Source: Symbiodinium natans (lineage: Eukaryota; Sar; Dinophyceae; Suessiales; Symbiodiniaceae). From it: a DNA stretch of 64,000 nucleotides. The stretch covers positions 126,001 through 190,000 of the forward strand of contig CAJNDS010000022.1 in NCBI GenBank assembly GCA_905221605.1. The letters are read 5' to 3'. The notes below the pieces were generated by a model. It did no database searches. It was not told where the DNA came from and saw only the letters and a list, made by a program, of their open reading frames with translations. Shown one piece after another: positions 61,277-64,000 of the stretch; positions within the stretch are counted from its first letter, which is position 1, and each line of letters opens with the position of its first letter. A program made the translations under genes and the position numbers.

Positions 61277-62254
61277 ATGAAGACAACAATGACTCCGCCT
61301 GCAAAGGGTGTGAAGAGAGAGGCCACACGATCCCCATTACGTGAGATGGACGGTGTCGAGAATCTTGACCCACCGTCAGATGAAGATATGCATGTGCAAG
61401 TGTCTGCCCGCACCATAGCTGACATTGTGCGTCATGAGGTTCAGACAGGATTGTCCAGCGTGGATACCAAGCTGACCAGCCTGCAAAATGATGTCAGAAG
61501 TCGAGTGGAGGGCATCGAGAAGCAATTGAAAAATCATGCCGGTCGTCTTGAAAAAATGGAACAATGGCTGGACTCGAGAAATCCCACACCGCGTTCTTGC
61601 GCATCAGATGTAAGTGGTAAAATTGAACAACAACTCGCAGATTTGCAGGCGCAAATTTCGAGTTTGCGTGTGGACTCGAGCTCGGTGTCGCGAGATACCA
61701 CTTGTACGATGGTTGTCGGCGGCTTACAATCACTGGATGGGTTGCACGCAGCAACCACGTGGTTGAATGACACACTTGCAAGGATGAGTGGGCCGAAACA
61801 TGTGGGGACGTACAGCAAATCCAAGGAGTGGTTGGGCTTGTTGTGGGCCAAGTTTTCCTCTGTCGGTGAAAGGGACATGGCTGTTGCACTGATCCGAAGT
61901 GCGAACATGAACATGGGGTCAGACAATGTATGGGCGACTCAGGACTTGCCGGTCCCAATTCGAGCAAGGAAGCTCTTTCTCATGGGTTTGAGATGGCAGT
62001 TGATCCAGTGGGGATTCGTCAAGCAAGAAATCAAGATTGATGATGACTTCAACACCATGCACATCGGCTCCTTGTTGGTTGTGAGGGTGACCAACAAAGA
62101 TGATTCTTTACAATGCACATGGGCGGACACATGGGCAGATTGGACAGAATTTCAAGAAAGCTCCGAGTTACAGGAGCTTCTCGTGCGTTCCGCGCGAACC
62201 CTTCAGAAACAAGCCAAGGGCCAGGGCAAGAGCAAGGGCCGACAGGCCCAGTAG
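61277..62254 (+). CDS. L1-like element ORF1 protein (coiled coil plus RRM-like domain)
   Basis: An ATG at 61277 gives 325 residues ending in UAG (62252-62254). A charged N-terminus with a Pro-rich acidic patch is followed by a coiled coil of about residues 45-140 (VDTKLTSLQNDVRSRVEGIE, KIEQQLADLQAQISSLRVDS). A probable RRM-like fold comes next (TCTMVVGGLQSL near strand 1, WLGLLWAKFSSVGERDMAVA near strand 3), then a C-terminal domain around PIRARKLFLMGLRW and a basic tail (KQAKGQGKSKGRQAQ). This matches L1-type ORF1 RNA chaperones that trimerise and coat the element RNA. The frame is fused upstream to LINE A copy 2 by accident of insertion. The intact reading suggests a younger element than its neighbours. 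Confidence 0.75.
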   Translation: MKTTMTPPAKGVKREATRSPLREMDGVENLDPPSDEDMHVQVSARTIADIVRHEVQTGLSSVDTKLTSLQNDVRSRVEGIEKQLKNHAGRLEKMEQWLDSRNPTPRSCASDVSGKIEQQLADLQAQISSLRVDSSSVSRDTTCTMVVGGLQSLDGLHAATTWLNDTLARMSGPKHVGTYSKSKEWLGLLWAKFSSVGERDMAVALIRSANMNMGSDNVWATQDLPVPIRARKLFLMGLRWQLIQWGFVKQEIKIDDDFNTMHIGSLLVVRVTNKDDSLQCTWADTWADWTEFQESSELQELLVRSARTLQKQAKGQGKSKGRQAQ

Positions 62255-64000
62255 GGACATCTCCGTTCGAGTCGATTTTCACAACATCCTACATTTTCAT
62301 CGGGTGCCGAGCCCGAGTTTTCGGTGGGTGCAACTCCAACACTTCAAGTACATGTACAGAACAAATTTTCAGAAGAGCGTTCGCGTGAGGTGGTTGTTTT
62401 TGCCAAAAATGCCAGATTACATTCAGCAGACAAGATATCAGAATTATTGGGAGAATTGGTGCAGATCAATGCTTGGGATGTTTTGCTCTTTTCCGAGACC
62501 AGACGATCCAGTGAGGCTGTTGATTTAGAAGGTGGCCATCGCTTGTTTTCATCTCAACGTCCGACGGCTTGTGCAGGTGTGGCGATACTTGTGCATTCAA
62601 AACATGTGGCAGCAGTTCAGCGAGTGCAAACAGTTGATGAGCGTGTGATGTATGTGGACTTGCGCATCAATGGGCTCACATTTCGCATGGTATCGGTTTA
62701 CATGCCACATGCAGGATATCCGACGGAAGACTTGATGCAAACGTATGATTCTCTGCACTGCGTACTAGAAGGCGCGCGAAAAAGGAACATAGCATATGTT
62801 GTCGGAGGCGATTTCAACACTCAGCTACATGTTGGTCCGCGCGGAGACTTGCTCATGCAGACAGCTCACATGTTCAGCATGGTCATCGCAAATGCAGAGC
62901 AAGAACATGACAGTTGGACGTTTTGCAGTTCAATGGGGGTACGACGTCGTTTGGATTTTGTGCTTTGTAGTACTGGTTTTGACGTTACGCATGGTGGAGC
63001 AACTGACTTGCTGGATTTGGGGTCCGATCATCGAGCGGTACGTGCGGCCCTTGAGGTGACCGGGCCGCGTAGCCTCCAAGGACGCAAGCCAGTCGCACGC
63101 AAGCAACGCTGGTCACCGTCTGTCGCAGAAAAGCGCAGGTATCAGATAAACTTGGACACCTGTCTTCAACAGTCGGCGCTGGTCAACATGTATGAGCTTG
63201 AATCTTGCGTCGCGCGTTGTGCTAAACTTGCGAGCCAACAAACTGCACAGCGTGATTTGGCCGATGTGAAGCCTTGGCAACGTCAGGATTTTCAGGACTT
63301 GCTTGCTCAACGTCGGCAGTGCAGGGACAGAGAGGGTCGTGCTCGGCTTTCCAAACAGATACGTGCTCATCTTCGCAGGCATATGAGAGACAGAAGAAAT
63401 CGCCGGGTGAATGACATTCTTTCGGAATTTCGTTGTTTGAATCGGATTGAGGATGTTTACCACAACCCTTGCAAAGCAGTAAAAAACACCAGGGAGGGTC
63501 CATCGCCACATGAATTTACAAAGTATTTGGAGGACATTTTCACGCCTGACCGCATGGAAATGCAAGATCCGCATGTGGGCTCGCATGATGTCGTGCCACC
63601 ATTCCACCTTCATGAGCTGAAACAAGCGATCAAGAACTTGCGGCATGGCAAGGCCGCAGATTGCGATGGGCTGGTGCTGGAGATGTTTTCGTTTGCAAGT
63701 GATAACCTATTGACGTGCTTGTTGGGTTTGTACAACAAGGTGCTATCGACCGGTTATGTGGAGCAGTCATGGAAAAATACCGTTTTTACCATGCTGCCTA
63801 AAGCGGGCGACAAGTCTTTGGTACAGAACTGGCGTCCGATTGCGGTCCTCAAAATTACGTACAAAATTTTTTCCAAGCTACTATTGGGACGCTTGGCTCC
63901 TTTGATGGAACCCACACTGTCACCAGACCAAATGGGCTTCCGTCCTTGTACAGGGGTGGAACACGCGTTAGTGGTGCTTGATTCAATGCTCGGGAAGTGT
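62255..64000 (+). CDS. L1-like element ORF2: EEP endonuclease and reverse transcriptase (runs off the window)
   Basis: Open in the same frame as ORF1 from the base after its UAG to the window end (582 residues, no stop). A complete endonuclease domain: NARLHSADKISELLGELVQ, DVLLFSETRR (catalytic Glu), FRMVSVYMPHAGY, VVGGDFNTQL, RRRLDFVLCS, LGSDHRAVRAAL (Ser-Asp-His). Then a basic helical linker and RT: LRHGKAADCDGLVLEMFSFA, FTMLPKAGDKSLVQNWRPIA, TLSPDQMGFRPCTGVEHALV. The YADD box and C-terminus lie outside the window. The first AUG in this frame is at 62648, inside the endonuclease, so an independent AUG start would remove its N-terminal catalytic part. No frame damage is visible in the 1.7 kb shown. 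Confidence 0.85.

Noticed and set aside
59363-62254. A single 963-residue RT plus coiled-coil protein
   Set aside because: It is two unrelated elements joined in frame: LINE A copy 2 up to about 61230 and L1-like ORF1 from 61277.

Overview
The window is nuclear DNA of a core, peridinin-type dinoflagellate; genus is not determinable by eye. Evidence: long GC-rich retroelement ORFs; ordinary genes cut into small exons with GC-AG (and one possible GA-AG) introns and AG|G at both splice edges; a heme-pathway enzyme carrying the two-hydrophobic-segment leader typical of peridinin plastids; Arabidopsis-type TTTAGGG repeats; and two degenerate copies of the 3' end of the dinoflagellate spliced leader. 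Nothing is bacterial, so ribosome-binding sites, operators and operons do not apply.

Layout. 1-8306: retroelement block. It holds the end of an LTR-type pol (integrase, degenerate methyltransferase-like segment, reverse transcriptase), a cluster of GC-rich hairpin repeats, an ORF with a Tpt1/KptA RNA 2'-phosphotransferase-like domain, and a long gag-like ORF (zinc fingers, membrane segment, SWIM-like finger, PLD/HKD-type domain). 8307-11219: non-coding, with a hairpin copy, a spliced-leader relic and a 10-bp AT satellite. 11220-18230: exons of a KIF-binding-protein (KIFBP/KBP) homologue. 18519-23250: Arg/Gly-, Arg/Asp- and Arg/Glu-rich exons. 23513-28003: plastid-targeted hydroxymethylbilane synthase (hemC/HMBS), about 12 exons. 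28943-32450: more Arg/Glu-rich mini-exons. 34740-43312: coiled-coil exons ending in a GWVTVAGNQG-type module. 48227-49450: the last exons of KIFBP, with its stop codon. 51.2-64 kb: a non-LTR retrotransposon graveyard, in which three copies of one RT/nuclease family, a broken endonuclease-type LINE with its tail inverted, a short interstitial telomere tract and a fresher L1-like element (ORF1-UAG-ORF2, running off the end) lie side by side or inside one another.

Two things stand out. First, the left retroelement block combines RT/integrase with a Tpt1-like RNA-repair enzyme and a PLD-type phosphodiesterase, beside dispersed hairpins whose stems vary with base pairing retained. Second, the host genes look nested: KIFBP exons lie on both sides of about 30 kb that contains the Arg-rich/coiled-coil exons and, inside those, the whole of hemC, all on the + strand. 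Exon limits below are from reading translations and splice-like AG|G edges; they are not transcript-supported.
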